Positions 1-11,626 of a stretch of 36,586 bases of DNA are shown one piece after another. Source of the stretch: Comamonadaceae bacterium CG_4_9_14_3_um_filter_60_33. Its GTDB lineage: Bacteria > Pseudomonadota > Gammaproteobacteria > Burkholderiales > Burkholderiaceae_C. The first letter of the stretch is position 1; the number at the start of each line of letters is the position of its first letter. The stretch is taken from assembly GCA_002789915.1 (NCBI GenBank), contig PFUD01000110.1, positions 1 to 36,586 of the forward strand. The letters run 5' to 3'. The notes under the pieces were generated by a model, which saw only the letters and a list, made by a program, of their open reading frames with translations, was not told the DNA's origin and did not search any database. A program made the translations under genes and the position numbers.

Positions 1-2376
1 AACGCCAACGCGCAGCGCGCCAGCGTCGCCCAGGTGCAGCAACAGATTGGCGTGCTGGCCGCCGAGCAGCGCGGCATTGAGGAACAGTCGCGCCAACTGG
101 GTACGCGGCGCGAGCGGCTTTTGGTCGATCGCAACAGCTTGGTCGCGCCCGATGAGCGCAAATTGACCGAGCAGCAAGACCAACTGTCGCAAGCGCTGGC
201 TGAGCTGGATGTGGCGCAGGCGCGCCTGGAGGAACTGACCGAAAGCGCCCCCGAACTTGATGAGCGCAGGCGCCAGCAGCAGCACACGGTAAGCCGTGAA
301 TCGGCGCAGTTGGCCGAACTCTCGGCCCGGCTGGAGGCGCTCAAGGCGCTGCAAGACAGGGTTAAAACAGACGGCAAGCTACAGCCCTGGTTGCACAAGC
401 ATGGGCTCGACCATTTGCAGGGTTTGTGGAACCGCCTGCACATAGAGCAAGGTTGGGAGAACGCGCTGGAGGGCGCTTTGCGCGAGCGCCTGGGCGCGCT
501 GGAAGTGAGCCGGCTGGAACTGGTGCGCGCCTTTGCCCAGGACGCACCGCCGGCCAAGCTGGCGTTTTACAGCCCGCCGTTGGCATCCACTGCACCGCCC
601 AACGCCAACCTGCCGCGCTTGTCTGATTTGCTGCGGCTGCACGATGCCGGCCAAAAAGCCGTGCTTGATGACTGGTTACAGGGCTGCTATGCGGCAGCCG
701 ATCTTGAAGATGCATTGGCCAGCCGCGACAAGCTGCAGCCTGGCGAAATCATCTACGTCAAATCGGGGCATGCCGTCAGCCGCCACAGCGTCAGCTTTTA
801 CGCGCCTGATTCCGAGCAGGCGGGTTTGCTGGCGCGCGCCCAGGAGATTGAAAACCTGGCAAAAGAGCTGCGTGCCCAGGTGCTCATCAACGACGAGGCG
901 CGTGCCGTGCTGGTGCGCGTTGAAGCCGCCTACGCCGACGTGGCGCAGCGTCTGGCAAGCGCCCGCAAAGATGCCACCGATGCCCAGCAAAGGTCGCACG
1001 CACTGCAAGTGCAAACCCTGCAATTGAGCCAACAGGCCGAGCAGGCGCGCAGTCGCAGTGCCCAGATAGCCAGCGACCTGGCCGAGCTGGAAGATCAACT
1101 GAACGATCTGCAAGAGCGCCGCATCACGGCTGAAGCCCGCTTTGAGGAACTTGACATGCACCTGGCAGACGCCCAGCAGCGCCACGCCGAGCTTGATGAC
1201 CAAGTGATCGACGCCGAGCGCAAACTGGCCGCCAGCCGTGAGCAGCAGCGCAGCCTGGAGCGCCAGGCGCAAGAGGCCACGTTTACCCTGCGCAGCTTGG
1301 ACGCCCGCAAAGCCGAGTTGTCGCGCAGCATTGAAACAGCCACAACGCAAGCCGCTGCGGTGGCCGCCGAGACCCAGCGCGCCCAGGATGAATTGGCCCG
1401 TTTGAACGACGCCGCTGCCCAGGGTGGCCTGCAACAGGCGCTAACGATCAAACTTGCGCGCGAACAAGACTTGGGCGAGCGGCGCAGCCGCTACGACGAC
1501 CTCACTGCCAAGCTGCGCGCCAGCGACGAGCGCCGCCTACAACTTGAGCGTGAGCTCGATCCGCTGCGCGCGCGCATCACCGAATTCCAGCTCAAGGAGC
1601 AAGCGTCACGCATCGGTTTTGAGCAGTACAGCCAGCGCTTGACCGACGCCCAGGCCGATCTGGAAGCCGTGGCGCTGTCCATTACACAAAACAACGTACG
1701 CCTGACGGGCTTGCAGGGCGAAATCGACCGCATCAACCGCGACATAGCCGCTTTGGGCGCAGTCAACCTGGCCGCCCTTGACGAACTGGCAGCCGCCCGT
1801 GAGCGCAAGCAATTTCTGGATGCGCAATCGGCCGACCTGGTGGAGGCCATGACCACGCTCGAGGATGCCATCAAAAAGATCGATGGTGAAACCCGCGAGC
1901 TGCTGTCAGACACCTTTGACAAGGTCAACGAACACTTCGGCAAGATGTTCCCGGAGCTGTTCGGCGGCGGCAATGCCCGCCTGGTGATCACTGGCGACGA
2001 GATTCTGGACTCGGGCGTGCAGGTGGTGGCGCAACCACCAGGCAAGAAAAACCAGACCATCCACTTGCTCTCCGGCGGCGAAAAGGCGCTGACCGCCATC
2101 GCGCTGGTGTTTGCAATTTTTCAGCTCAATCCGGCGCCGTTTTGCCTGCTTGACGAAGTCGATGCGCCGCTCGATGATGCCAACACCGAGCGCTATGCCA
2201 AACTGGTGGCCAGCATGAGCCAGAGCACCCAGTTTTTGTTCATCAGCCACAACAAGATCGCCATGGAAATGGCCAAACAACTGATTGGAGTGACCATGCA
2301 GGAACAAGGCGTGTCGCGCATTGTGGCGGTCGACATGGAAGCGGCCCTGTCAATGTCTGAATGGGGAGAATCATGA
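1..2376 (+). CDS. smc: Chromosome segregation protein SMC, C-terminal part (5' end outside window)
   Basis: This is the C-terminal about 790 residues of the SMC ATPase, which folds and segregates the chromosome with ScpA/ScpB. The frame is open from base 1, so the track's GTG start at 34 is only where the track began; full SMC proteins are about 1,170 aa. Visible in order are a coiled coil rich in E/Q/R/A, a hinge-like globular section (roughly [17 protein letters not shown] onward), a second long coiled coil, and the C-terminal ATPase head. The head carries the ABC signature [11 protein letters not shown] and the Walker B segment [13 protein letters not shown], followed by FLFISHNK. The stop overlaps the zipA start (ATGA), so the two are translationally linked. 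The identification is firm; only the N-terminal Walker A half is unseen. Confidence 0.97.
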   Translation, partial: NANAQRASVAQVQQQIGVLAAEQRGIEEQSRQLGTRRERLLVDRNSLVAPDERKLTEQQDQLSQALAELDVAQARLEELTESAPELDERRRQQQHTVSRESAQLAELSARLEALKALQDRVKTDGKLQPWLHKHGLDHLQGLWNRLHIEQGWENALEGALRERLGALEVSRLELVRAFAQDAPPAKLAFYSPPLASTAPPNANLPRLSDLLRLHDAGQKAVLDDWLQGCYAAADLEDALASRDKLQPGEIIYVKSGHAVSRHSVSFYAPDSEQAGLLARAQEIENLAKELRAQVLINDEARAVLVRVEAAYADVAQRLASARKDATDAQQRSHALQVQTLQLSQQAEQARSRSAQIASDLAELEDQLNDLQERRITAEARFEELDMHLADAQQRHAELDDQVIDAERKLAASREQQRSLERQAQEATFTLRSLDARKAELSRSIETATTQAAAVAAETQRAQDELARLNDAAAQGGLQQALTIKLAREQDLGERRSRYDDLTAKLRASDERRLQLERELDPLRARITEFQLKEQASRIGFEQYSQRLTDAQADLEAVALSITQNNVRLTGLQGEIDRINRDIAALGAVNLAALDELAAARERKQFLDAQSADLVEAMTTLEDAIKKIDGETRELLSDTFDKVNEHFGKMFPELFGGGNARLVITGDEILDSGVQVVAQPPGKKNQTIHLLSGGEKALTAIALVFAIFQLNPAPFCLLDEVDAPLDDANTERYAKLVASMSQSTQFLFISHNKIAMEMAKQLIGVTMQEQGVSRIVAVDMEAALSMSEWGES

Positions 2377-3407
2377 TGTCTTTGCAGTTGGGCCTTTTGT
2401 TATTGGGCATCTTGGTTCTGCTCGCCATGGCGGGCTATTACGCCTGGCTGGCGCGCAAAAGCCGCCCGCGTCAGGCGCAGCCGTCCGAGCCACGAACCAT
2501 GGAACAGGAAGAGGACCGGATTGAGCCGCATTTGATCGACTTTCCGCTTGCCGGCGACGCCCTGGCCAGCCCGCCCCCCGAGAAAAAACCGGGCCTTGAT
2601 GCCTTGATTGATGCCCTGGCTCCCATTGCGCTCGAGGCGCCGGTGTCGGGTGAGGCGATCCTGGCGGCGCTGCCTTCCACACGCCGGGTCGGCAGCAAGC
2701 CGTTTGCCGTTGAGGGGTTCAACACCGCCACGCAGCGCTGGGAGCCGCCCACGGCGGGGCAAAGCTACAGCCAGTTACAGGCCGGTGTGCAACTGGCCAA
2801 CCGCTCCGGTGCGCTCAACGACATCGAGTTTTCTGAGTTTGTCATGAAAACGCAAGAATTTTGCGATGCCATCAACGGCACGCCAGACCTGCCCGTGATG
2901 CGCAGCGAGGTCAACCGGGCGCGCGAACTCGACCAGTTTGCCAGCGGTCACGACGCGCAACTGGTGCTGATGGTGCAGGCGCGCCGGGTGGCCTGGAGCC
3001 CCAGCTACATCCAGCAGACGGCCGCAGCGCACGGCTTTGTCATGGGTTCGCTGGCTGGGCGCTTGGTGATGTCTGCCGCTGCGGCCGGCCTGCCGCCGTT
3101 GGTGAGCCTGAGCTTTGATGCGCAGGCCGCCTTGGCCGATGACCCGACGCAATCGGCCCTGCGCCAGATCACCCTGGGCTTGGATGTGGCCCAAGTGGAC
3201 CGCAACGAAAAACCGTTCGAGCACCTGCGCGCCGTGGCCGAGGCACTGGCCCAGGAGATGGACGGCGTGGTCACCGACGACCAGGGCGCAGCCCTGTCGC
3301 CAGAGGCCATGACGGTCATCGCTGCTGAACTGGAGCAGCTCTACGATATTCTGGCGCAGCGTGAACTGGCAGCGGGCTCGCCCCTGGCAAGACGGCTATT
3401 TTCCTGA
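2373..3407 (+). CDS. zipA: Cell division protein ZipA-like
   Basis: This encodes a membrane-anchored FtsZ-binding divisome protein of 344 aa. I chose ATG 2373 over the track start at 2361 because GGGGAG at 2362-2367 is well placed as a ribosome binding site and because it gives an ATGA overlap with smc; ATG 2376 is also possible. The N-terminus [21 protein letters not shown] is a single membrane anchor, followed by a basic stretch (RKSRPRQ). Next comes a low-complexity acidic/proline linker to about residue 110, and then a globular C-terminal domain matching the ZipA FtsZ-binding fold in position and length. ZipA sequences diverge strongly, so the call leans partly on the smc-zipA-ligA order known in Betaproteobacteria. 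It is the middle gene of a tight operon, 12 bp before ligA. Confidence 0.9.
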   Translation: MMSLQLGLLLLGILVLLAMAGYYAWLARKSRPRQAQPSEPRTMEQEEDRIEPHLIDFPLAGDALASPPPEKKPGLDALIDALAPIALEAPVSGEAILAALPSTRRVGSKPFAVEGFNTATQRWEPPTAGQSYSQLQAGVQLANRSGALNDIEFSEFVMKTQEFCDAINGTPDLPVMRSEVNRARELDQFASGHDAQLVLMVQARRVAWSPSYIQQTAAAHGFVMGSLAGRLVMSAAAAGLPPLVSLSFDAQAALADDPTQSALRQITLGLDVAQVDRNEKPFEHLRAVAEALAQEMDGVVTDDQGAALSPEAMTVIAAELEQLYDILAQRELAAGSPLARRLFS

Positions 3408-6024
<2,617 letters not shown>

Positions 6025-6110
6025 GCCATCCGCACCAACCTCAGGGCAGCGCTGTTAGCCAGTGTAGATGCCGATCAAAAGGGTCGATTGCAATCATTGG
6101 CATGTCGGTT

Positions 6111-6139
6111 TTGACACTGCCGACTACTAGCGACATAAT
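6111..6139 (+). promoter_or_regulatory. Sigma-70-type promoter of the vapBC-like pair
   Basis: A perfect -35 hexamer TTGACA (6111-6116) is followed after exactly 17 bp by CATAAT (6134-6139), one base from the -10 consensus. The predicted transcript starts near 6146, about 27 bp before the antitoxin ATG. It is the clearest housekeeping promoter I found by eye in the window and sits just after the def operon. Confidence 0.75.
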
Positions 6140-6140
6140 C

Positions 6141-6159
6141 TTGTTGAAATTTTCAACAA
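6141..6159. promoter_or_regulatory. Inverted-repeat operator TTGTTGAA-att-TTCAACAA
   Basis: Perfect 8-bp arms separated by 3 bp lie immediately after the -10 hexamer, over the expected transcription start and 13 bp before the antitoxin ATG. This is the usual position of the site bound by a ribbon-helix-helix antitoxin, alone or with its toxin, for autorepression. The palindrome is seen directly; its role is inferred. Confidence 0.65.
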
Positions 6160-6172
6160 TCAAGGATTCGCC

Positions 6173-6406
6173 ATGCCCACCGTGAATTTCAGCGTGCCTG
6201 AAGACATCAAAAACGCCTTCAACATTACTTTTGAAGGTCAAAACAAAAGCGCCGTCATTGCTGAATTGATGCGCGAAGCCGTAGAACGTGTGCAAAGCCA
6301 ACAGCGAAGTCAGGATGCTTATCAGCGTATTTTGGCGCGTCGGCAAAATGCGCCCCGCATCACCGAAGAACAATTTCGCACGGCTCGTGAAGAAGGACGA
6401 CCGTGA
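6173..6406 (+). CDS. Ribbon-helix-helix antitoxin (VapB-like)
   Basis: This is a 77-aa protein whose N-terminal half (VNFSVPEDIKNAFN, then NKSAVIAELMREAVERV) has the strand-helix-helix pattern of CopG/Arc-type DNA-binding antitoxins. The C-terminal tail (RITEEQFRTAREEGRP) is charged and probably disordered until it binds the toxin. It is preceded by a good ribosome binding site (AAGGA at 6162-6166). Its TGA overlaps the GTG start of the PIN toxin gene by 4 bp. Expected roles are neutralising the toxin and repressing the operon through the palindrome just upstream. The call rests on fold pattern and context rather than on a family I can name exactly. Confidence 0.82.
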   Translation: MPTVNFSVPEDIKNAFNITFEGQNKSAVIAELMREAVERVQSQQRSQDAYQRILARRQNAPRITEEQFRTAREEGRP

Positions 6407-6828
6407 TTGTGGTTGTAGATGCCAGCGTGGCGGTCAAGTGGTTTTTGCATGACAGCCCGGATGAGCAACACACCGACTTGGCATTGCGCTTGTTGGAGCA
6501 ATCGGTGCTTGGCTTTCTGCCAATGGTGCAGCCGAGCCACTTTGTGGCTGAGGTGTCTGCTGTTTTGGTCCGACTTAAACCAGTGCAAGCGCATGACGAC
6601 CTGATCAATTTTCTGGACCTCAGTTACCGCACTCAGACCAGTCCAGAAATTTATGCCACGGCGATGGTATTGGCCTTGCGTTATCAGCATCACCTGTTTG
6701 ACACGCTCTACCACGCTGTGGCGTTACACACTCCGGGCGCCGTATTGGTGACGGCCGACCAGCGCTACTACAACAAAGCCCGGCTTGAGGGACAAATCAG
6801 CTTGCTGGCAGATTTCAGATTCCCATGA
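6403..6828 (+). CDS. PIN-domain ribonuclease toxin (VapC-like)
   Basis: This 141-aa PIN-domain protein is a probable Mg2+-dependent RNase toxin. The four acidic active-site positions are visible: D6 in VVVDASVAVKW, E50 in HFVAEVSAVL, D100 in LFDTLYHAVAL and D119 in LVTADQRYY. It starts with GTG at 6403, overlapping the antitoxin stop (GTGA), which favours coupled translation with antitoxin made first. VapC family toxins usually cleave tRNA or rRNA; the target here cannot be read from sequence. All catalytic residues appear intact, so the module is probably active. The pair is inserted between def and glnD without visible mobile-element borders. Confidence 0.88.
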   Translation: MIVVVDASVAVKWFLHDSPDEQHTDLALRLLEQSVLGFLPMVQPSHFVAEVSAVLVRLKPVQAHDDLINFLDLSYRTQTSPEIYATAMVLALRYQHHLFDTLYHAVALHTPGAVLVTADQRYYNKARLEGQISLLADFRFP

Positions 6829-6869
6829 CCCCGCTGAGTTTTCGTAAAGAAGTGTTGGGGAAAAACAAA

Positions 6870-9479
6870 TTAAGCCAGCGCTTCCAGCAGTTCGGTCTCA
6901 ATGGCAATTTGCGCCTTGTTTTCTTGCAGTTCTGGGCCGTCCACCAAGAAGGTGTCATCGACGCGTTCACCCAGCGTGTTGATCTTGGCCAGCTGCACGT
7001 TGACCTTGTGGCGCGCCAGAATGCGGGCCACTGAGTAGAGCAGGCCGACGCGGTCACTGGCCGAGATGTTGAGCAGCCAGCACTGGCCTTTTTCATCGGG
7101 CTGCAAGCTCACGCGCGGGGTGACTGGAAAACTTCTGACGCGCCGTGAAACCCGGCCTTTGCCAGGTGCCGGCAGTGGGTCTTTTTGCAAAATGGCGCGA
7201 ACCAGCTCGGCCTCCACCATGCTGGTGAGTTCATGGTAGAGCTCTGGCATGGCCTCGGCTGTGATCTGAAATGTGTCAAGCGCATAGTGGTTGTACGCGG
7301 TGTGCACGCGCGCGTCCAGAATGCTGAAGCCCCGGTGTTCAAAGTAGCCACAAATGCGGGCAAACAAGTCGGGTTGGTCAGGCGTGTAAACCAGCACTTG
7401 CAGGCCTTCGCCGAGCGGCGACAAGCGGGCCCGCACAATAGACTTGCCTGAATTGACATGGCGCGAAAGCTGGCGCGTGTGCCAGGCAATGTCGGAGGCA
7501 TCGTGGCGCATGAAGTAGCCGACATCCACCGTGTTCCACAAGACTTTGTGCGCCTCAAAGGGTTGGGCGTGTAGGGCCAGTTGGATCAGTGCCTCGCGTT
7601 TGCGGGTTTCCACTTCGACATGCGGGTCGGGGGCGTGGCCGCCGAGCACGCGCAGCGTCAGGCGGTACAGGTCTTCAAGCAACTTGCCTTTCCAGGCGTT
7701 CCAGACCTTCGGACTGGTGCCGCGAATGTCGGCCACGGTGAACAGGTAGAGCGAGGTCAGGTAGCGTTCATTGCCCACGCGTTTGGCAAAGGCGGCAATC
7801 ACGTCGGGATCGCTGAGGTCGGATTTTTGGGCCACGCGGCTCATGGTGAGGTGTTCTCGCACAATAAAGGCGATGAGGTCGGTGCTGTCGCGGTCAACAT
7901 TGTGCTGCTTGCAAAAACGCAGCACCTCGACTTCGCCCAGCTGTGAGTGGTCGCCGCCACGGCCTTTGGCAATGTCATGAAACAGCGCCGCCACATACAA
8001 AATCCAGGGCATGTGGCAACCACTGGCCAGTTGCGAACAAAATGGGTACTCGTGGGCGTGTTCAACAATGAAAAAACGCCGCACATTGCGCAGCACCATC
8101 AGCACATGCTGGTCCACTGTATACACGTGAAAAAGGTCGTGCTGCATCTGGCCGACGATTTTGCGAAACGCCCAAAGGTAGCGACCCAGCACCGAGGTCT
8201 GGTTCATCAACCGCATGGCATGGGTGATACCGCTGTTCTGCTGCAGTATTTGCATGAAGGTGGCGTGGTTGACCGCGTCGTTGCGAAAGTCACCGTTCAT
8301 CAGGTCACGGGCGTTGTACAGAGCGCGCAGGGTTCGCGCAGACAGTCCATTCATGTCAGCGGTCTGAAACACCAGGAATGTTTCAAGGATGGCATGCGGT
8401 TCGCGTTGGTAGAGGTCGTCACTGGCTACCTCGAGCATGCCCGCCTTGTCGGAAAAGCGGGCGTTGATGGGGCGTGGCTCGTGTGTGCTGGGGCTCAGTC
8501 GCTCCTCGATGTTGAGCAGCAGAATCTGGTTGAGCTGGGTCACCGCCTTGGCGGCCCAGTAATAGCGTTTCATTAGCAACTCGCTGGGCCGCGCCAGAGA
8601 CCGCCGGTCGGCGGTGGCTGGAGGCGCTTCAAAACCGAAGGCCTGCGCCACCGCGTTTTGCATGTCGAAAACCAGCCGGTCTTCACGGCGTTTGGCTATC
8701 AGATGCAGCCGGGTGCGAATCAGCCACAGCAAGGCCTCGTTGCGCTTGATTTGTTTGACTTCAAAAGCGGTGGCCAGGCCATGTTTGGCCAGTTCGTTCC
8801 AGTTGTTGCCCAGGCCAGCCGCTTTGGCCACCCACAAGATCATCTGCAAATCGCGTAGCCCGCCAGGCGACTCCTTACAGTTGGGCTCTAGCGAATAGGG
8901 TGTGTTGTCGTACTTGCTGTGGCGCTGGTGCAGCTCCAGGGTCTTGGTAATAAAAAATGCCTGCGGGTCGATGGCGGCAAAAAACTGACGTTTGAACGCG
9001 TCATAGGTGGCGGCGTCACCAGTGATCTGGCGCGATTCGAGCAAGGACGTTTGCACCGTCACGTCCTTTTCGGCCTCGCTCAAGCATTCGGCCACAGAGC
9101 GCACGCTGGAGCCGATCTCAAGCCCGGCGTCCCAGCAACTTCCAATAAAGCCCTCAATACGGGCTTTCAGGTCGGCGTCTTGCTCGAGCACGATGTCATC
9201 GGGCAACAACACCAGCACATCAATATCTGAATAGGGAAACAACTCGCCCCGGCCATAGCCACCCACGGCAGCCAGCGCCAGGCCTTGCGTGAAGGCAGCG
9301 CGCTGCCACAGGGTTTTCAGGGTTTGATCGGCCAGGGCAGAGAGCTTGCCAAGGGTAGCAGCAACACCGCGTGCGCTGCCGCCATCTGCCAGAGACTGAA
9401 ACAGCGCCGTCTTTTGGGCGCGAAAAGCCTCACGCAGCATCTTCAGGTCGGTCATCGGAGCTCCAGAAACGTCAGCCAT
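6870..9479 (-). CDS. glnD: Bifunctional uridylyltransferase/uridylyl-removing enzyme GlnD
   Basis: This is the nitrogen-status sensor that uridylylates PII (GlnB/GlnK) when glutamine is low and removes UMP when it is high. It is 869 aa, close to E. coli GlnD (890). The N-terminal nucleotidyltransferase motif is GGYGRGELFPYSDIDVLVL (G73 onward, with SDID at 84-87). A central HD hydrolase domain carries FHDIAKGRGGDHS (H501/D502). Two C-terminal ACT domains follow (about 680-760, LVYTPDQPDLFARICGYF; and about 795-869, LLNISASDRVGLLYSVARIL), which bind glutamine. The start ATG shares one base with the map stop (TGATG), so map and glnD are cotranscribed, as commonly seen in Proteobacteria. An internal Met at residue 9 is an alternative start. 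Confidence 0.97.
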   Translation of the reverse strand: MADVSGAPMTDLKMLREAFRAQKTALFQSLADGGSARGVAATLGKLSALADQTLKTLWQRAAFTQGLALAAVGGYGRGELFPYSDIDVLVLLPDDIVLEQDADLKARIEGFIGSCWDAGLEIGSSVRSVAECLSEAEKDVTVQTSLLESRQITGDAATYDAFKRQFFAAIDPQAFFITKTLELHQRHSKYDNTPYSLEPNCKESPGGLRDLQMILWVAKAAGLGNNWNELAKHGLATAFEVKQIKRNEALLWLIRTRLHLIAKRREDRLVFDMQNAVAQAFGFEAPPATADRRSLARPSELLMKRYYWAAKAVTQLNQILLLNIEERLSPSTHEPRPINARFSDKAGMLEVASDDLYQREPHAILETFLVFQTADMNGLSARTLRALYNARDLMNGDFRNDAVNHATFMQILQQNSGITHAMRLMNQTSVLGRYLWAFRKIVGQMQHDLFHVYTVDQHVLMVLRNVRRFFIVEHAHEYPFCSQLASGCHMPWILYVAALFHDIAKGRGGDHSQLGEVEVLRFCKQHNVDRDSTDLIAFIVREHLTMSRVAQKSDLSDPDVIAAFAKRVGNERYLTSLYLFTVADIRGTSPKVWNAWKGKLLEDLYRLTLRVLGGHAPDPHVEVETRKREALIQLALHAQPFEAHKVLWNTVDVGYFMRHDASDIAWHTRQLSRHVNSGKSIVRARLSPLGEGLQVLVYTPDQPDLFARICGYFEHRGFSILDARVHTAYNHYALDTFQITAEAMPELYHELTSMVEAELVRAILQKDPLPAPGKGRVSRRVRSFPVTPRVSLQPDEKGQCWLLNISASDRVGLLYSVARILARHKVNVQLAKINTLGERVDDTFLVDGPELQENKAQIAIETELLEALA

Positions 9480-10312
9480 CAGGCGTCTGAAAGGGCTACT
9501 GCGGGCGTAGCTGGTTTGACAAATTCAGGGATGGCCGGGCTGTTGGCAGACAGCGTCAACACTTCATAACCGGTGGGCGTCACCAGCACGGTGTGCTCCC
9601 ACTGGGCCGAGAGTGAACGGTCTTTGGTGACAATGGTCCAGCCGTCGCCCAGTTCCTTGATTTCCTTGCGGCCGATATTGAGCATCGGCTCGATGGTGAT
9701 GGTCATGCCGGCCTTGAGTTGCTCCAGTGTGCCGGGCTTGCCGTAATGCAGCACCTGCGGATCTTCATGAAATTTTTGACCAATGCCGTGACCGCAATAC
9801 TCGCGCACCACACTCAGGCCATGACCTTCGGCAAAAGTCTGAATGGCATGGCCAATGTCGCCCAGGTAAGCGCCATCGCGCACCTTCACGATGCCCTTCC
9901 ACATGGCCTCGTAGGTGAGGCTGCACAGGCGCTTGGCCGCAATGGACACGTCGCCCACCTGGTACATGCGGCTTGAATCGCCATGCCAGCCATTTTTAAT
10001 GACCGTGACATCGATATTGACGATGTCGCCTTTTTTGAGCGGTTTGTCATTGGGAATGCCGTGGCAGACTTGGTGGTTGATCGAAGTACAGATCGATTTG
10101 GGGTAGGGGGTGTGGCCACCCGGCGCATAGTTCAAGGGCGCCGAGATGGCGCCAAGCACCTGCGTGGTGTAGGCTTCGGCCAGACGGTCGAGTTCATTGG
10201 TGGTGATGCCAGGTTTGACAAACTGGGCCAGATGGTCCAGCAATTCAGCGGCCAGGCGGCCGGCGATGCGCATGCCGGCAATGCCGTCGGGGTCTTTGTA
10301 AGTAATCGTCAT
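9479..10312 (-). CDS. map: Type I methionine aminopeptidase
   Basis: This enzyme removes the initiator methionine from new proteins after deformylation by Def, which is also encoded in this window. I use ATG 10312 (MTITYKDPDGIAG), giving 277 aa; the track's GTG at 10327 adds only five unconserved residues (MIICP). The metal-binding set is present: IDVTVIKNGWHGDSSRM (two Asp), GHGIGQKFHEDP (His), ITIEPML (Glu) and QWEHTVLVT (Glu). The substrate-binding His lies in INHQVCHGIP. It heads the map-glnD operon on the minus strand and diverges from dusA. Confidence 0.96.
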   Translation of the reverse strand: MTITYKDPDGIAGMRIAGRLAAELLDHLAQFVKPGITTNELDRLAEAYTTQVLGAISAPLNYAPGGHTPYPKSICTSINHQVCHGIPNDKPLKKGDIVNIDVTVIKNGWHGDSSRMYQVGDVSIAAKRLCSLTYEAMWKGIVKVRDGAYLGDIGHAIQTFAEGHGLSVVREYCGHGIGQKFHEDPQVLHYGKPGTLEQLKAGMTITIEPMLNIGRKEIKELGDGWTIVTKDRSLSAQWEHTVLVTPTGYEVLTLSANSPAIPEFVKPATPAVALSDA

Positions 10313-10429
10313 GGGACAAATTATCACATCGCGGTCAAGAACCGTTTTTCAAAAGTGTTTCCGGCCGTAAGGCCGTGGTGCTAAAGCAGGGGAAAATGAC
10401 AGGCTTCCACTTAACTCGCCCAAACTTCC

Positions 10430-11413
10430 GTGATCAGCCACAAAATCTGCGTTGCGCCCATGCTCGATTGGACTGATCGCCATTGCCGCTATTTTCACCG
10501 TCTGTTGTCAAGGCACGCCCTGTTGTATAGCGAAATGGTAACCACTGGTGCCTTGATCCACGGCGACCGGGCCCGACATCTTGACTACAACGCTGCCGAG
10601 TTGCCGCTGGCACTGCAGCTGGGTGGCAGTGAGCCCGCTGATCTGGCCCAATGCGCGCGATGGGCGCAGGAATGGGGCTACAGCGAGGTCAATTTGAATT
10701 GCGGTTGCCCCAGCGAGCGGGTGCAGCGCGGTGCTTTTGGCGCCTGCCTGATGCGTGAACCGGGGCTGGTGGCCGACGGCGTGAAAGCCATGCTGGATGC
10801 GGTGTCGATCCCGGTCACGGTCAAGCACCGTATTGGCATCGACAAAACCGAGAGTTATGACTTTGTGCGCGACTTTGTCGGCACGCTCAGTCTGGCCGGT
10901 TGCCGCACATTCATCGTGCACGCGCGCAATGCCTGGCTACAGGGCCTGAGCCCCAAGGACAACCGCGAGGTGCCGCCTTTGCGCTATGAAGCGGTGTACC
11001 GGCTGAAACAGGATTTTCCGGCGCTCGAGTTTGTCATCAATGGCGGCATCACCCAATCAGCGCAAATTGCGCAGCATTTGCAGCACGTCGATGGCGTCAT
11101 GCTGGGCCGCGAGGCCTATTACAACCCGTGGTGGCTCAGTGCTTGGGATGCGCAGTTTTTTGCTGATGAGAGTCGCACAGGTCTAACGCGCGAATCAGTG
11201 GAGCGGCAAATGGTGACCTACATGGCCGAACAGCTTGAGCGCTTTGACACCCCTTGGCCCAATGTGGCGCGCCACATGCTGGGCTTGCGGCACGGGCTGC
11301 CGGGCGCGCGGCACTGGCGCCAGGTCTGGAGCGACCATCATTTCAAGACGCTACCGCCCGCTGAGGTGATGGCGCTGGCGCAGGCGTTGACATGGTCCAG
11401 CCATTCGGGCTGA
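10430..11413 (+). CDS. dusA: tRNA-dihydrouridine(20/20a) synthase DusA
   Basis: This is a flavoenzyme that reduces uridine to dihydrouridine in the tRNA D-loop, using NADPH and FMN. It is 327 aa with a GTG start at 10430; no upstream in-frame alternative looks better. The TIM-barrel start CVAPMLDWTDRHCRYFHRLL is the DusA hallmark. The catalytic loop is NLNCGCPSERVQRGAFGACLM, with C93 the expected catalytic cysteine. Later motifs are VKHRIGID, FIVHARNAWLQGLSPKDNR and INGGI followed by VDGVMLGREAYYNPW. The GDRARHL and AFGACLM signatures point to DusA rather than DusB or DusC. It is a single gene divergent from map. Confidence 0.95.
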   Translation: MISHKICVAPMLDWTDRHCRYFHRLLSRHALLYSEMVTTGALIHGDRARHLDYNAAELPLALQLGGSEPADLAQCARWAQEWGYSEVNLNCGCPSERVQRGAFGACLMREPGLVADGVKAMLDAVSIPVTVKHRIGIDKTESYDFVRDFVGTLSLAGCRTFIVHARNAWLQGLSPKDNREVPPLRYEAVYRLKQDFPALEFVINGGITQSAQIAQHLQHVDGVMLGREAYYNPWWLSAWDAQFFADESRTGLTRESVERQMVTYMAEQLERFDTPWPNVARHMLGLRHGLPGARHWRQVWSDHHFKTLPPAEVMALAQALTWSSHSG

Positions 11414-11626
11414 TCCTGGTGGCCTGCCAGTTTCAATCAACTCACAAAAGTTTCGTGGTCGCCCACGATCACCATGGCTTGCAAGCAAAGTCATGCGCAT
11501 TTGATTTAAAGTGGAAGGGTCGCAACTTGGCGAGGCTGATTCGGCTGTGCCGTGGCAGTCAGTAGCCTGTAAGTGCCAGCCGTGACATTATTGGACGAAC
11601 TTTGTTTAACTAGAGGAGATTGATTC

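Noticed and set aside
7947-8576. 209-aa plus-strand ORF opposite glnD
   Set aside because: It lies wholly within glnD and has no family resemblance; treated as a codon-bias shadow.
10362-10375. CGGCC-gtaa-GGCCG hairpin between map and dusA
   Set aside because: The stem is only 5 bp, with no T tract on either side; the genes diverge here so no terminator is expected. Possible chance palindrome.
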